Part shown: positions 45,849 through 57,126 of the stretch, one piece after another
Position numbering within the stretch: position 1 is the stretch's first letter
Layout: every line of letters begins with the position of its first letter
Source: Paratinospora sagittata
Lineage: Eukaryota; Streptophyta; Magnoliopsida; Ranunculales; Menispermaceae
Length of the DNA: 64,000 nucleotides
Assembly: GCA_035771175.1 (NCBI GenBank)
Contig: CM069604.1
Coordinates: forward strand, 17,795,115 to 17,859,114
Reading direction: 5' to 3'
Notes under the pieces: generated by a model
Database searches by the model: none
The model's input: the letters and a program-made list of their open reading frames with translations, nothing else
What the model was told of the DNA's origin: nothing
Program-made: the position numbers and the translations under genes

Positions 45849-46750
45849 ATGATAATGTTGAAGAGAAGTGTTGACTCAGTCTTGGATCCTCAGGAAGAGA
45901 GGATTTGGGAGTTAGAAGAGGTTGTTGCTGCTCAACAACAACAAAATGCTCAGTTATTAGAAGCAATGGCTAAGATGCAGGAAACCATGCAGAGGTCTAC
46001 CGCTCCAGTAGTACCAGATGTTGGCGCCAGTAGTGCTAGTGCATCTGGTGGGCAACTAATGACTGTTCATGAGACGTTAGGGTCACAAGAGGGCTAGATG
46101 AGGCCCGTAGATATGAAGATGTGATGTGAGGCTTTAAGAGGCGTGAGCCGCCCATATTTGATGGCAGTCTGACATTAGAGATTTCTGAGGATTGGCTTAT
46201 GCGAGTTGAAGCCATTTTTGAAGATATGCATGTGTTGGATAAAGTCAAGGTTAGATTAGCTCGATTTAAATTTTTGAGTAAGGCTGAAAGATGGTCGCAA
46301 ACCACGAGTTGAGCTCAAGGACCCCTTGATACATGGGACAAATTCAAAGAGGTGTTTACAAGACTTACTATCCCCCGTCTGAGGTTGATAAAAGGCACAA
46401 ATAGTTTATATAACTGAAGCGGGGGGACATGTCAGTGAGAGAATATGAAGATGAGTTCAACCGACTAGCGTTGTTTGCCCCGAAAATGGTACAGAATGAT
46501 ATGATAAGGATGAAGAGGATTAGGGATGGATTTAATGATTCGATTAAGAAGGGTTTGGCGCTTGCGGGTGTACAGACTTATGATCAGGCAGTGCGACAGA
46601 CACTTGATTATGAAGCAGTTGAGGTGACATATAGGCCTCAACAATCGACACCGCAGTCTCAGACAGTTCAGATAGTGTTGGAACAACAAATGCTATATCA
46701 TGGTAAGAAAAAGGGCAGATGGGGTAAGAAATGGTGGAGAGAACAGAAGA
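45849..46750 (+). pseudogene. Ty3/gypsy gag, broken
   Basis: N-terminus LKRSVDSVLDPQEERIWELEEVVAAQQQQNAQLLEAMAKM forms a predicted coiled coil (to 46097). The core follows in other frames: PPIFDGSLTLEISEDWLMRV, WDKFKEVFTRLTIP, then MSVREYEDEFNRLALFAPKM, RIRDGFNDSIKKGLALAG, TYDQAVRQTLDYEAVE (46429 on), ending in the basic KKKGRWGKKWWREQKKARIAE. No zinc knuckle is present; the sequence passes directly into protease remains. Stops at ~46096, 46312 and 46415. Confidence 0.8.
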
Positions 46751-48925
46751 AGGCAAGGATAGCTGAGTCAATGGTAGATAAACTACATTTATTTCCTATT
46801 AGAACAAGTACCCCATTGATTTTGAGTACTGCAGCAGGAGACCGAATCTACCCTAATATGTTGTGTGAAAATTGTGTGGTGAAATATGAAGATCATGAGA
46901 TGATTGTGAATTTTAGGGTGTTAGAATTCCTGGAGTTTGATGCTATATTGGGTATGGATTGGTTGGTTGCCTATCATGCCCATGTCGACTGCTTTGCTAA
47001 AAGAGTAGTCTTTCAGATACCAGGACAACCCTCATTTGTTTATAGGGGTATGACATCTTTAAAGCCTCCCACTAGAGGTAGGATGGCCACTGATAAAGAA
47101 ATAAGGGTGTTGGCTAGTATAAAGCCAGTAAAGGAAAATGATATAGACATTCAACTATCAGATATTCCTGTAGTGTGTGAATACCCAGATATTTTCCCAG
47201 ATGACTTTCCAGGATTACCACCTATAAGGGAAATTAATTTTATTATTGAACTGATGTCTGGTACAAAGCCTATTTCTATTTCACCATATAGAATGACACC
47301 AAAGTAGTTACAGGAACTTAGGGTGCAATTAGATGAGTTGTGGACGAAAGGGTTTATTACCCCAAGTATGTCACCCTAGGGTGCACCAGTATTGTTTGTG
47401 AAAAAGAAGTACAGAAATATGAGGTTATTCATAGACTATCGTCAGTTGAATAGGGTGACAATAAAAAACAAGTATCCTTTACCCCGTATTGATGACTTGT
47501 TTGATCAGTTAAATGGTGCGAAATTCTTTTCTAAGATTGACTTGCGATCTGGATACCATCAACTGAGAATTCGGGAATAGGATGTACCAAAAACTGCGTT
47601 CAGAACAAGATATGGTCACTATGACTTTCTTATTATGCCCTTTGGACTGACTAATGCACCATCCATGTTTATGGACTTGATGCAGAGGGTATTTAAACCA
47701 TATCTGGACCAGTTTATCATTATTTTCATTAATGACATTCTCATTTATTCCAAGACTCAGGAGGAACATGAGCAACACTTCTGAATCACTTTGCAGACAC
47801 TGAGAGAGCATGGGTTGTATGCTACGTTCAGTAAATGTGAGTTTTGGATAAATGAGGTGAAATTTTTAGGTCATGTGGTTAGTGCTAAAGGTATTTCTGT
47901 TGATTCTGCTAAGGTCGAGAAAATTATAAATTGGCCAAGACCAACCACAGTGTCAGAGATTCGCTGTTTTCTGGGTCTGGCTTGTTATTACAGAAGGTTT
48001 TTGGAGGGATTTTCCAAATTGGCTACTCTACTTACTAGGCTAACTAAGAAAAATGTGCCATATGTGTGGACTTCAACATGTGAGGATGCTTTCACTGAAT
48101 TAAAGAAAAGGTTGACTATTGCTCCAGTTTTAGTGCTCCCAGAACCTGGAAAAGAGTTAGTAATTTACACAGATGCGTCACATTTAGGTTTGGGCTGTGT
48201 ATTAATGCAGGAGGGTAGGGTGATTGCTTATGCGTCTAGACAGTTGAAGATACATGAGAAAAACTACCCCGTGCATGATTTAGAGTTAGCAACAATAGTT
48301 TTTGCATTGAAATTATGGAGGCATTATCTCTATGGGGAAAGGTTCACATTGTATTCAGATCATAAAAGTTTGAAATATTTGTTTGACTAGAAAGAACTGA
48401 ATATGAGACAACTTAGATGGTTGGAATTCCTAAAGGATTATGACTTCACTATGGAGTGGCGAGTTTTAGAGAGAGTGAGTATGATGACTGTCCTCTCTAT
48501 GGCTCCACACGTCGATATTTGTGCTCAGATGCATATCCAGTTGACAGATTCTAATATTCAGAGGAATAAGGATATGCAGCAGCATGATCCTGATCTTGGT
48601 ATGTATGATTCTTGGGCAGATAGTTCAGACAAGGTAGATTGGCAGAGAGGTCTAGATGGTGTTCTACGTTATCAGGGGAAATTATGAGTACCTGCAGATA
48701 GAGAATTGAGGGCAGAATTGTTATAGAAGGCACACAGATCTCAGTATACCATTAACCCAGGGTCTACTAAGATGTATCATGATATGAAAAGAACCGTTTG
48801 GTGGCATGGGATGAAGAAAAGTATAGTTGAGTACGTGCAGAAATGTGAAGTGTGTCAGCAAGTATAAGCTGAACACCAGAGGCTAGGAGGCTAGATGCAA
48901 CCATTATCCATTTCATAATGGAAAT
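46751..48925 (+). pseudogene. Ty3/gypsy pol: protease remnant, RT, RNase H, start of integrase
   Basis: The protease lacks its DSGATHSF-type active-site segment: after MVDKLHLFPIRTSTPL comes only the later part (VVKYEDHEMIVNFRVLEFLEFDAILGMDWL). RT reads [60 protein letters not shown] and [13 protein letters not shown]; the VDD box has Asn for the first Asp (codon 47731-47733). RNase [41 protein letters not shown]. The integrase begins with a decayed finger (HRSQYTINPG...CEVCQQV, the second His is Asn) and stops at ~48925. One main frame with stops at 47305, 47380, 47578, 47782, 48388 and 48685. Cut off by an Athila-like LTR piece. Confidence 0.85.
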
Positions 48926-48928
48926 GGG

Positions 48929-49001
48929 TGATAAGTTGAGTTTTAATAGTTAGTTTGCATATTAACTTTATAGATTTTTGTGTTCATTCGATTAGTTTTG
49001 T
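48929..49001 (+). mobile_element. Short 5' piece of an Athila-like LTR
   Basis: TGATAAGTTGAGTTTTAATA matches the starts at 21344 and 38630 (minus). It is lost after ~70 bp. The GC-rich segment that follows (49003-49080, GGCGACCCCGCACC...) was not recognised. Confidence 0.6.
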
Positions 49002-49099
49002 GGCGACCCCGCACCCCGGACCACCAACCCTGCAAGGAATGGCGTGCGGAATGTCGGGGCGGGACGCCCGACGTAGGCATCTCCAATGAAATACATATA

Positions 49100-49816
49100 T
49101 AACCAAAGTCGAGGGACAAGTCTCTTACAACTTGGTCAGATCCTTCTACGAAGCCATGAATTACGTAGGACTTCCAGAAGAGGGAATCAACCCTATATTG
49201 GAGACAACAGTTATGGGGATAAAAATTTCTATCAACATCGAACTTATTGCTCGACTTTTGGAGATTCCGATTGAGGAAAGGATTATTGATCCACATGAAC
49301 CCAAGACAGTTACAGAGATCGCAGAATCTAATGAACAATTGTTCAATTCCCTCGTCAAAGAGCCATACACTCAAACAACAACAACAATATTGGGCGTCAC
49401 CAAATCTTGGAGGGCAAAACATCCCACTAAGCCCATTGTTTCAAACTTTCTCACCTCAAACAAATCCAAATATGCAAGGGGTTCTAGTTAGGGGATGCCC
49501 GCACAATCAAAACAACTACCTTCCACCTACGAATCACCCATACAACCAATACTTTCCCCCAATGTCTATGGCCTACCCTTAACCTACGGGACAAATGACC
49601 CATCAACCACCAATGGGACAACTGACTAACCTACTTGAACGGTTAGATGAAATGACATCCAATATTGCTGCACTGAAAGAGAGCCACACTAATATATTAA
49701 CTCGTTTGCACAACTCCGACGTAGAGCGTGCAAACTCTCAGCCTTCTGTTAGTAGCCGTTCTCTACGTAGCAGTAGATCTCAAAAGAGCGGTAGTAGACA
49801 CGAAAGTCACAATTAA
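49100..49816 (+). pseudogene. Extra ORF (PF20167-like) upstream of Tekay-like gag, internally deleted
   Basis: Reads VEGQVSYNLVRSFYEAMNYV, ETTVMGIKISINIELIARLL, IDPHEPKTVTEIAESNEQLF, SLVKEPYTQ, in close agreement with 1-1493. It then passes directly, with a frame change, to QQQQYWASPNLGGQNIPLSP and PHNQNNYLPPTNHPYNQYF; the ~250 residues between are missing here. The C-terminus, in a further frame from 49595, is LTNLLERLDEMTSNIAALKE...ILTRLHN, a short predicted coiled coil, and a Ser/Arg tail (SSRSLRSSRSQKSGSRHES) before the stop at 49816. The N-terminal part before SYNL is absent. Confidence 0.7.
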
Positions 49817-50599
49817 TATCTGGCATTGTAAGCTTTTCTTTGATATATATGAATGAAATTGTTTTTTTACAGACTATCTTTGGTGGGCCGACTTACAACC
49901 ATTTTTTCTTTTGTATCACTAACTTTGGAGTGGTATGGGACACAACAAAATTTGAAGATACTAAATAAAATGTGGAAGTAAGAAAACCCATGACCTTGTG
50001 TGAAAAGAAACATTTGGAGAAAGTTGCATTACTAATATTATCACTAAGTTTACACGGTATGGGACGAGTAAATTTGGACGATACTATTAGTGAACTTCTA
50101 TTCAGCCAATGTTTTTAGAGACCGTGTTCATACAACTTAACTTGGTTGACACCCTTATTACTAAATTCATGTGGTATGGGACACATGAACTTGGATAATA
50201 ATCGAAAAGACTAAGAGTAAGCGTCTGAATGCATAAGATTGCGATAGAACGTTAGCTCAGGCTATTTACCGAGGCAAATCTTAGAATTCTTATGACTCGT
50301 ATGGATTTTCGATGAAATATATGTATGTTCACAAAGACCAAAACCAAATCTTTTGAAATACTTGCTCAATTTTGTACTTATTATATAAACATTCTAACTT
50401 TGTTTGTTTTTACACCATGGCCACACATACGAGATATATAAGATTCTTTGATTCCTCAACAACAACTTTACACACTACTTAGAAAAATAGGTGATTTTAA
50501 TATTACAGTACTCTCGAAATTGTTGCTGAGCATACTATAACATTATACTTGCCTACAGTTTCTTAATCTTGGTTTTATTTTCTCCTTGCCAGTGAGAAA
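49817..50599 (+). repeat. Spacer between extra ORF and gag with ~120-bp GGTATGGGAC repeats
   Basis: GGTATGGGAC at 49932, 50056 and 50173 (124 and 117 bp apart), each followed by a degenerate AAATTTGRAGATACT-like segment. No coding sequence recognised. The end (CCTTGCCAGTGAGAAA) leads into the gag ATG. Confidence 0.65.
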
Positions 50600-52351
50600 A
50601 TGCAAACAAGAAAGAGAGGAAGGCCACGTACTATTTGTCCCGCAGTTGAGGCACCTCCTGAGATTCAGGAACCGCCGCCTCCAACAACAGCACAGGCCAC
50701 ACCCGACACTGCCACTCCATCTGGGCAGGCAATCCCACCCCCACCCGCACCCTTTGCCATACCTTCAAGCATTGAAACCTTCTTCGCTGGATTTATTGAG
50801 GCGATGAAGGCCACTGTTCAAACTGCCGTTCGTGAGACTGCAGCCAGTCAGGTTGCCACGGTTCAAGCACCTGTAAAATTTGGGTCGGAAGCTCAAACCG
50901 ATCAGATTACTAAATACAAGCGGCTACAACCTCTTACTTTCGATGGCACCATCGATCCTGATGAGGTGCAAAAGTGGCTGGATGAGTCAAAGAAGGCTCT
51001 TGATGCCATGGGAGTCGATGAGACTCTCAAAATTCCACTAGCGACCTACCAACTTGTTGGTGGAGCAAACAAATGGTGGATCACAGTGAAAGAAGACCCA
51101 CGGGTCAACATAGCCGATATGACTTGGCAACAGTTCGAGTCAATGTTTATTGATGAGTATTTTCCCAGCGCGGTGACGAAGCAGAAGCGACAGGACTTCG
51201 CTAAGTTATACCAAGGCACCATGACCATCAGAGAATATGCTGGAAAATTCAAAGAATTATCCGTCTACTCTCTCTCCACCATCTCAACGGAGCGAGATAA
51301 GACTAAGAAATTTTATAATGGCCTTCGCCATGACATTCGACAAGCCTTATCGATCTTGGATCTCAAGATTTACAAAGAGGTTGTTGACAAGGCCATGAGC
51401 TTTGAACAAGAGAAGCTCTTACAGGAACAGCGAATGAATAAGGGCAAACGACCTGCAATGTTTTCCCAACAAGGCTTGCACCAGGGCAACAAGAAAAAAC
51501 CCTATTACAATCAAAACCCAGACCTCCTATCCCCGGTTTCGAAGAATGAGGCCACAACACCTGCGGCTGAACCTTCTAACCCTAATCATCAGGGTTTCCG
51601 AAATCATGGCCGCGGAGGTCGTTATGGAAGAGGTGGTCGTCGAAACAGCAATGGCAGAGGTGGTGGTCGACACCATATTCAGCATGGCCAGCAGAACAAT
51701 CAACATGGCCAACCGAACCATCCGCAGTATCATCCGACATGTTTCAACTGCGGCCATAAAGGCCATGTAAAACATCTTTGTCCGCACCTTCAGCAACTTA
51801 ATCCGGCTATTCCAGTCCAACAAGCACCACTTACTGCTAATGCCCAACCCAGGCAGAACCAGCAGAACCAGGGTCAACGGAATCAGGGCCGAGCATTCGC
51901 CATCGCTCAACCTCCCCTACCAGACAATAATGTCGTCGAAGGTACCTTTCCTTTGTTCAATACAATGGTGCATGTTTTGTTTGATTCAGGTGCTACTCAT
52001 TCTTTTATATCATCAGCATTGGTAAGACATTTAGGCCTGCATCCTGAACCCACAAACATCACACTCCATGTGACATCACCGTTCGGATCTGGTGCTGACG
52101 TCAACTTGCAGTGTTCTCGATGTGAGCTTCGAATGTCAGAACATATCATATATGCCGATCTGTTTTTGATGGATTTTGAAGACTTCGACATCATCCTTGG
52201 CATGGACTGGTTAACACCACTGAATGCAAAGATCGAATGTATGAAGAAGCAAGTTCAGTTAACCTTGCCTACAGGAGAGTTGGTCAAGATTCAGGGAACG
52301 AGGCAATGGATACACATATCAACAGTTGCTCTTGTCAAAGCACAACTTTGA
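50600..52351 (+). pseudogene. Tekay-like chromovirus gag-protease
   Basis: 583 codons open from MQTRKRGRPRT. A Pro-rich N-terminus is followed by the retrotransposon gag core (LQPLTFDGTIDPDEVQKWLD, WWITVKEDPRVN, MFIDEYFPSAVTKQKRQDF, TIREYAGKFKELSVYS), a basic Gly/Arg-rich stretch (GRGGRYGRGGRR) and an intact zinc knuckle CFNCGHKGHVKHLC. The protease has DSGATHSFISSALVRHLG and ILGMDWLTP, both intact. The frame then meets a TGA at 52349, where related elements continue into RT. This is the best preserved ORF in the window and could still encode gag and protease. Confidence 0.85.
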
Positions 52352-53905
52352 GCTCTATCCCTTGGCAATGAAACCAACTCACCAGCACTATACCCTCTCG
52401 AAGTACATGCTGTTCCAGTCATATCTGAATTCCCAATAGTTTTTCTTAATGCCCTTCCTGGTCTACCTCCAGTTAGGGAATTCGATTTTGAGATCAACCT
52501 CATACCAGGGACAGGGCCTATCTACATTCCACCATACAGAATGTCAAATGTCGAACTGGTCGAATTAGACAAACAACTTAAGGAATTAGAGAGTAATGGC
52601 TTCATCCGAAAGAGTTCATCACCCTGGGGCGCTCCAGTTCTATTTGTTCGCAAAAAGGATGGTTCGTTACGACTTTGCATCGATTATCGCAAGTTGAATA
52701 ACGTCACCATCAAGAACAGATATCCGTTGCCCAGGATCGATGACTTGTTCGACCAACTTAGAGATGCCAAATACTTCTCTAAGATTGATTTACGGTTCGG
52801 TTATCACCAATTCCGGATTCGAGAGTCGAACATCACCAAGACGGTGTTCAGAACTCGATACGGTCATTACGAGTTCTTAGTTATGCCATTCGGTCTAACA
52901 AATGCACCTGCAACATTCATGGATTTGATGAATCGCATATTCAGGTTATACTTAGACCGATTTGTGGTGGTTTTTGTGGACGACATCTTGATATATTCCT
53001 CAACCGAGGAAGACCATAAAATACATTTGAAGATAGTCCTCCAGACCTTGAGAAGCCACCAACTGTATGCAAAGTTGAGTAAGTGCGAATTTTGGGCAAA
53101 GAGAGTTCAATTCCTAGGCCATGTGGTTTCAGGCAATGGCATTGAGGTAGATCCTTCTAAGGTTGAAGCAATTTTAAACTGGAAGCAGCCTACCACTGTT
53201 ACTCATATTAGGAGTTTTCTTGGTTTGGCTGGCTATTACAGACGCTTCATCAAGGACTTCTCAAAGATTGCTGAACCTATGACCAAGCTCACTCGAAAAG
53301 ACGTGCGATTTATTTGGAATCCCGCCTGTGAAGCATCATTTCAGGAATTGAAGAAACGCCTCACGACAACACCTGTACTTATCACTCCAAGAAATGCAAT
53401 TGGCTTTTCATTATACACCGACGCCTCTCTCCAAGGCTTAGGTGCCGTGCTAATGCAAGAAGGCCAAGTGGTTGCATATGCATCTAGATAACTGAAGATT
53501 CATGAGGGTAATTACCCAACGCATGACTTGGAACTTGCAGTTGTCGTATTTGCACTGAAGTTATAGCGTCATTACCTATACGGTGAACGGTTTGAGGTCT
53601 TCTCGGATCACAAGAGTCTTAAGTACTTATACACTCAGAGAGACCTTAACCTCCGCCAAAGACGATGGTTGGAATTCTTCAAAGATTATGACTTTCAACT
53701 CCAGTACCATCCCGGAAAGGCTAATGTTGTGGCCGATGCCCTGAGTAGAAAATCTTATGTTGCTTGCACTCTTAACTACGAAATGGGGAAGTTGGCTATA
53801 GAGTTGGAGAACTTTAACCTACAACTGAACGTCGAAGGACCAAGACCATGACTCTCTCAATTATCAGTCAACTCTGAGCTCGTTCGAAAGATTTTAGCTG
53901 CTCAA
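52352..53905 (+). pseudogene. Tekay-like reverse transcriptase and RNase H
   Basis: Continues in the gag frame after one [76 protein letters not shown], then the intact active site [13 protein letters not shown] (about 52960-52998). Connection and RNase [41 protein letters not shown], then a stop, HDLELAVVVFALKL, a stop, [37 protein letters not shown]. Stops at 53489 (after ASR, a Gln in relatives), ~53564 (a Trp in relatives) and 53849. Confidence 0.85.
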
Positions 53906-55322
53906 GCCAATGACCCTATGTTTAATGGAGAAACGAGACCTTCTACTCAGCGGCCAGGACCTTACTCATTGGTCGGTCTCTGGAGACGACACCGTTTTCT
54001 ATAAAAAACGTTTCTGCCTACCGAACGATCCTGAGGTTCGTCAAGAAGTGCTTACTGAGATGCACTGTTCGAGGTACGCTATGCATCCTGGGGGTGACAA
54101 GATGTACAAGGATGTCAAGCGACAATTCTGGTTTTCTGGAATGAAGAAGGAAATTGCAGACTTCGTTGTTCGATGTCTCATTTGCCAGAAAGTCAAGGCA
54201 GAACGAAGACTTCCCTCTAGACTTCTCCAGCCGTTACCTATTGGAGAATGGAAATGGGAGAACATCGCAATGGATTTTGTCACGGCCTTACCTCGAAACA
54301 ATAAAGGGCAAGATGCTATCTGGGTTATCATTGACAGACTTACAAAGTCTGCACACTTCTTGCCAATCAAGTTCACGGATAATCCCGCCAAACTTGCAGA
54401 ACTATATGAAAGAGAGATCGTACGCCTTCATGGCATACCACTCACGATCGTCTCTGATCGAGACCCTCTATTCACATCCAACTTTTGGAAAAGCTTCCAG
54501 AATAGAGTGGGTTCTTAGATCACTATGAGCACAGCCTTCCACCCTCAGATTGATGGGCAGTCAGAGCGGCTTATCCAAATCTTAGAAGACATGTTACGAT
54601 GCTGCATTTTGGACTTTAATGACGGATGGACAAAGTATTTGCATCTAGCTGAGTTTGCATACAACAACAGCTACCAAACTAGTATCGACATGGCACCATA
54701 CGAGGCTCTCTATGGTCGGCCTTGCAGATCTCCGGTATGCTGGTTAGATATGGCAGATCGACCTCAGTTAGGCCCTGAACTAGTTCAAGAGACTTCTGAG
54801 AAGATCACACTAGTAAAGGAACGACTTCGCATTGTACAAAGTCAACAGAAGAGCTATGCTGACAAGCGGAGACAACCTCTAGAATTTGATAAGGGGGACT
54901 TTGTTTTTCTGAAAGTCCAGCCCACAAGAGGTGTCAAACGCTTTGGCATCAAAGGCAAGCTCTCCCCGCGATATATCGGTCCATTTCAGATCATTGAACG
55001 TATTGGCAAACTTGCTTATCGTCTGTCCCTTCCATCGTCTATGCCTAAGGTTCATGACGTTTTTCACGTATCTATGCTTCGCAAGTATCGTCCTGATCCT
55101 TCGCATATCATCCCTTTAGTCGAGGTTCGGGTTGAGGAAGGAAATACGTATCAGGAGAAAGCAATCCAGATTTTAGATCGAAAAACTCAAGAACTACGGC
55201 GACATAGCATACCACTTGTGAAAGTGCTCTGGGATTACCACGGCGTAGAGGAAGCAACATGGGAACTAGAAGCAACAATTAAACAAAAATACCCTGAATT
55301 GTTTTCTAGTACCAACTGTTGA
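53906..55322 (+). pseudogene. Tekay-like integrase and chromodomain-type tail
   Basis: A frame change near 53905 precedes it. HHCC finger: EMHCSRYAMHPGGDKMYKD, then VVRCLICQKVKAE, intact. Catalytic core: MDFVTALP, IVSDRDPLFTSNFWKSF, a stop at 54516, TAFHPQIDGQSERLIQILED; the three acidic positions are present. GKLSPRYIGPFQIIERIGKL and HDVFHVSMLRKYRPDP follow. The tail IQILDRKTQELRRHSIPLVK, then VLWDYHGVEEATWELE, matches the Tekay/Del group chromodomain-like end. Ends at the stop at 55320. Confidence 0.85.
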
Positions 55323-55539
55323 TGTGACACATTGTATTATTTTCACTTATCAATCACAAGATGAAACATTGTTTACACCTATCTTGATCCATTGTTTCAC
55401 TTCAATAACTACGCAGATGTCTGAAAATAATATCAATGGATATAGTGATGCACACATGCAGTGGCCTCCTTATCAACCTGTGGCTACTTCTCAAGCCGAT
55501 AACCCTCATCCCTACTTGACTTGATTTCGAGGGCGAAAT

Positions 55540-55558
55540 CCCTTTAAGGGGGGTAGAG
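55540..55558 (+). promoter_or_regulatory. Polypurine tract
   Basis: AAGGGGGGTAGAG lies directly before the TGTAATACCC start of the 3' LTR. Confidence 0.8.
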
Positions 55559-57126
55559 TGTAATACCCTGTATTTCACAAAAAAAAAAGAAAATTTTAAA
55601 AAAAATTTACTATTTGGGCAACGCCCGAACGTTCAGGCGCATGCCAGAACTTTCAGGCGCAATGCATGCCCGAACGTTCAGGCGCATGCCAGAACGTTCA
55701 GGCGCAAGGCATGCCAGAACGTTCAGGCGCATGCCAGAACGTACAGGCGCATGCCAGAACGTTCAGGCGCATGCCAGAACGTTCAGGCGCATGCCCGAAC
55801 GTTCAGGCGCAAAAATCTCTATATAAGAAACCTCCTCATTTCTCATTCCTCACACCAAATCACCTTCTCTTGTGAATTTCTTCTCCTTTCCACGCATTCT
55901 AAATTTTTGAGACTCTCTGTCCGAGACTCTCGGTGCGGTGCAACAAAGTTCTGTCCGGAGGAAAGCGCCAGATCTGAAAGCGGTGCAACGAAGTTATGTC
56001 CAGAGGAAAATGCCAGATCTGAAAGAAGAAGTTTTATCTGAAGGTAGGGAACGAAACATAGGTTTGCGTGTTTCATAACTTTTATTAAAGTTTACATTCA
56101 ATTATTATTATGTCTACTATTCATTTACACTGCATTATGTCATATACTGTTTATACTGCCGCACTTATGCCTGTATATTTTGAATTCATGTATTTCACTC
56201 TTATAATGCAGGATTTGTGGTCAATCTGACTCAACTAGACTCGGTCTTGTCCTTAGCAACTTTAAATAGTGAATGGGAGGCAGCGGGCTTCTCTAGGCGA
56301 TTGGTATTTAAGCAGACCTTGTGTCTCACCTGTCAACTGGGGACTGATCTAGTTGGTCTTATTGAAAGCTATCAGCTTATACAGTAATACTGAATGTCCT
56401 AATCTTGCACGTCGTGATACCGACCCTAATAAAGATCACCAGACGTTGCCAAAGTCAGTCTAAATGTCAAGAAAGACTAGACCAGTAGACTAGACCAGTT
56501 CATGCATTAGCATCATACATATCACCACCTAGGGACGTATATGGTTTATGACTCATAGAATAGTTAGGAGCATTGCTCACTATTCATTACATTTCTCTGG
56601 AGAGGGACGTACATGAGAACCCGGCTACACCCGGGGAGGGACATCAGTACATGAATCCAGAGCATCGTTCCTGTACGTGAATTCAGGCGATGTACGTTCA
56701 TCAAACCATTACAAGACGGTGTCATGCATACATACATATTGATTGATTATGATGCTCACATGTGTATTTAAGATATTTGATATTGAAGTATGCTTTATTA
56801 ATTGTTATACTCATGCACTATTTACCCACTGAGCGCGTTAAGCTCACTCCATTATTATCGAATCTTTCACAGGAAATTAGGGTGGACTGGGTGCAGGTTA
56901 TGGGGCCCACATTTTGTACCCTTTGTATGATTCATTGGGGATTTTGGGAGTATGTTCCCTTGACCATTTTATGTACAAAAGTATTCTAAATTAAATGAAA
57001 TCAGATTTGTACTGTGTGTACCGTATTTCCGCTGCGCACTCTGTTGTTACCATTGTTATTGTTCCAAATGCGCGCTTCGTCCGTGAGTGTACCGCCTGTT
57101 TAGGCGCGTCCGGGCGGGGTGTGACA
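55559..57126 (+). mobile_element. 3' LTR of the Tekay-like element
   Basis: Starts TGTAATACCC and ends GGGGTGTGACA, 1568 bp. TATATAA at 55820-55826 is the probable promoter, 16 nt after the last GAACGTTC unit. Homologous to the minus-strand LTR at 1947-3301 from about the transcribed part on. A ~50-bp direct duplication at 55930-56030 (GCGGTGCAACRAAGTT...GCCAGATCTGAAA twice) lies in it. No 5' LTR is present because the element is cut upstream of the extra ORF. Confidence 0.85.
55623..55812 (+). repeat. Nine ~20-22-bp tandem repeats with a GAACGTTC core
   Basis: Unit near GAACGTTCAGGCGCATGCCA; seven of nine units have the exact 8-bp palindrome GAACGTTC, the other two GAACTTTC and GAACGTAC. 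The motif fits the GAAnnTTC core of heat-shock elements. The long frames through here are repeats, not genes. Confidence 0.9.

Noticed and set aside
55614..56041. ORFs rich in MPERSGACQNVQAH repeats
   Set aside because: They are translations of the GAACGTTC tandem array in the LTR, in three frames alike.
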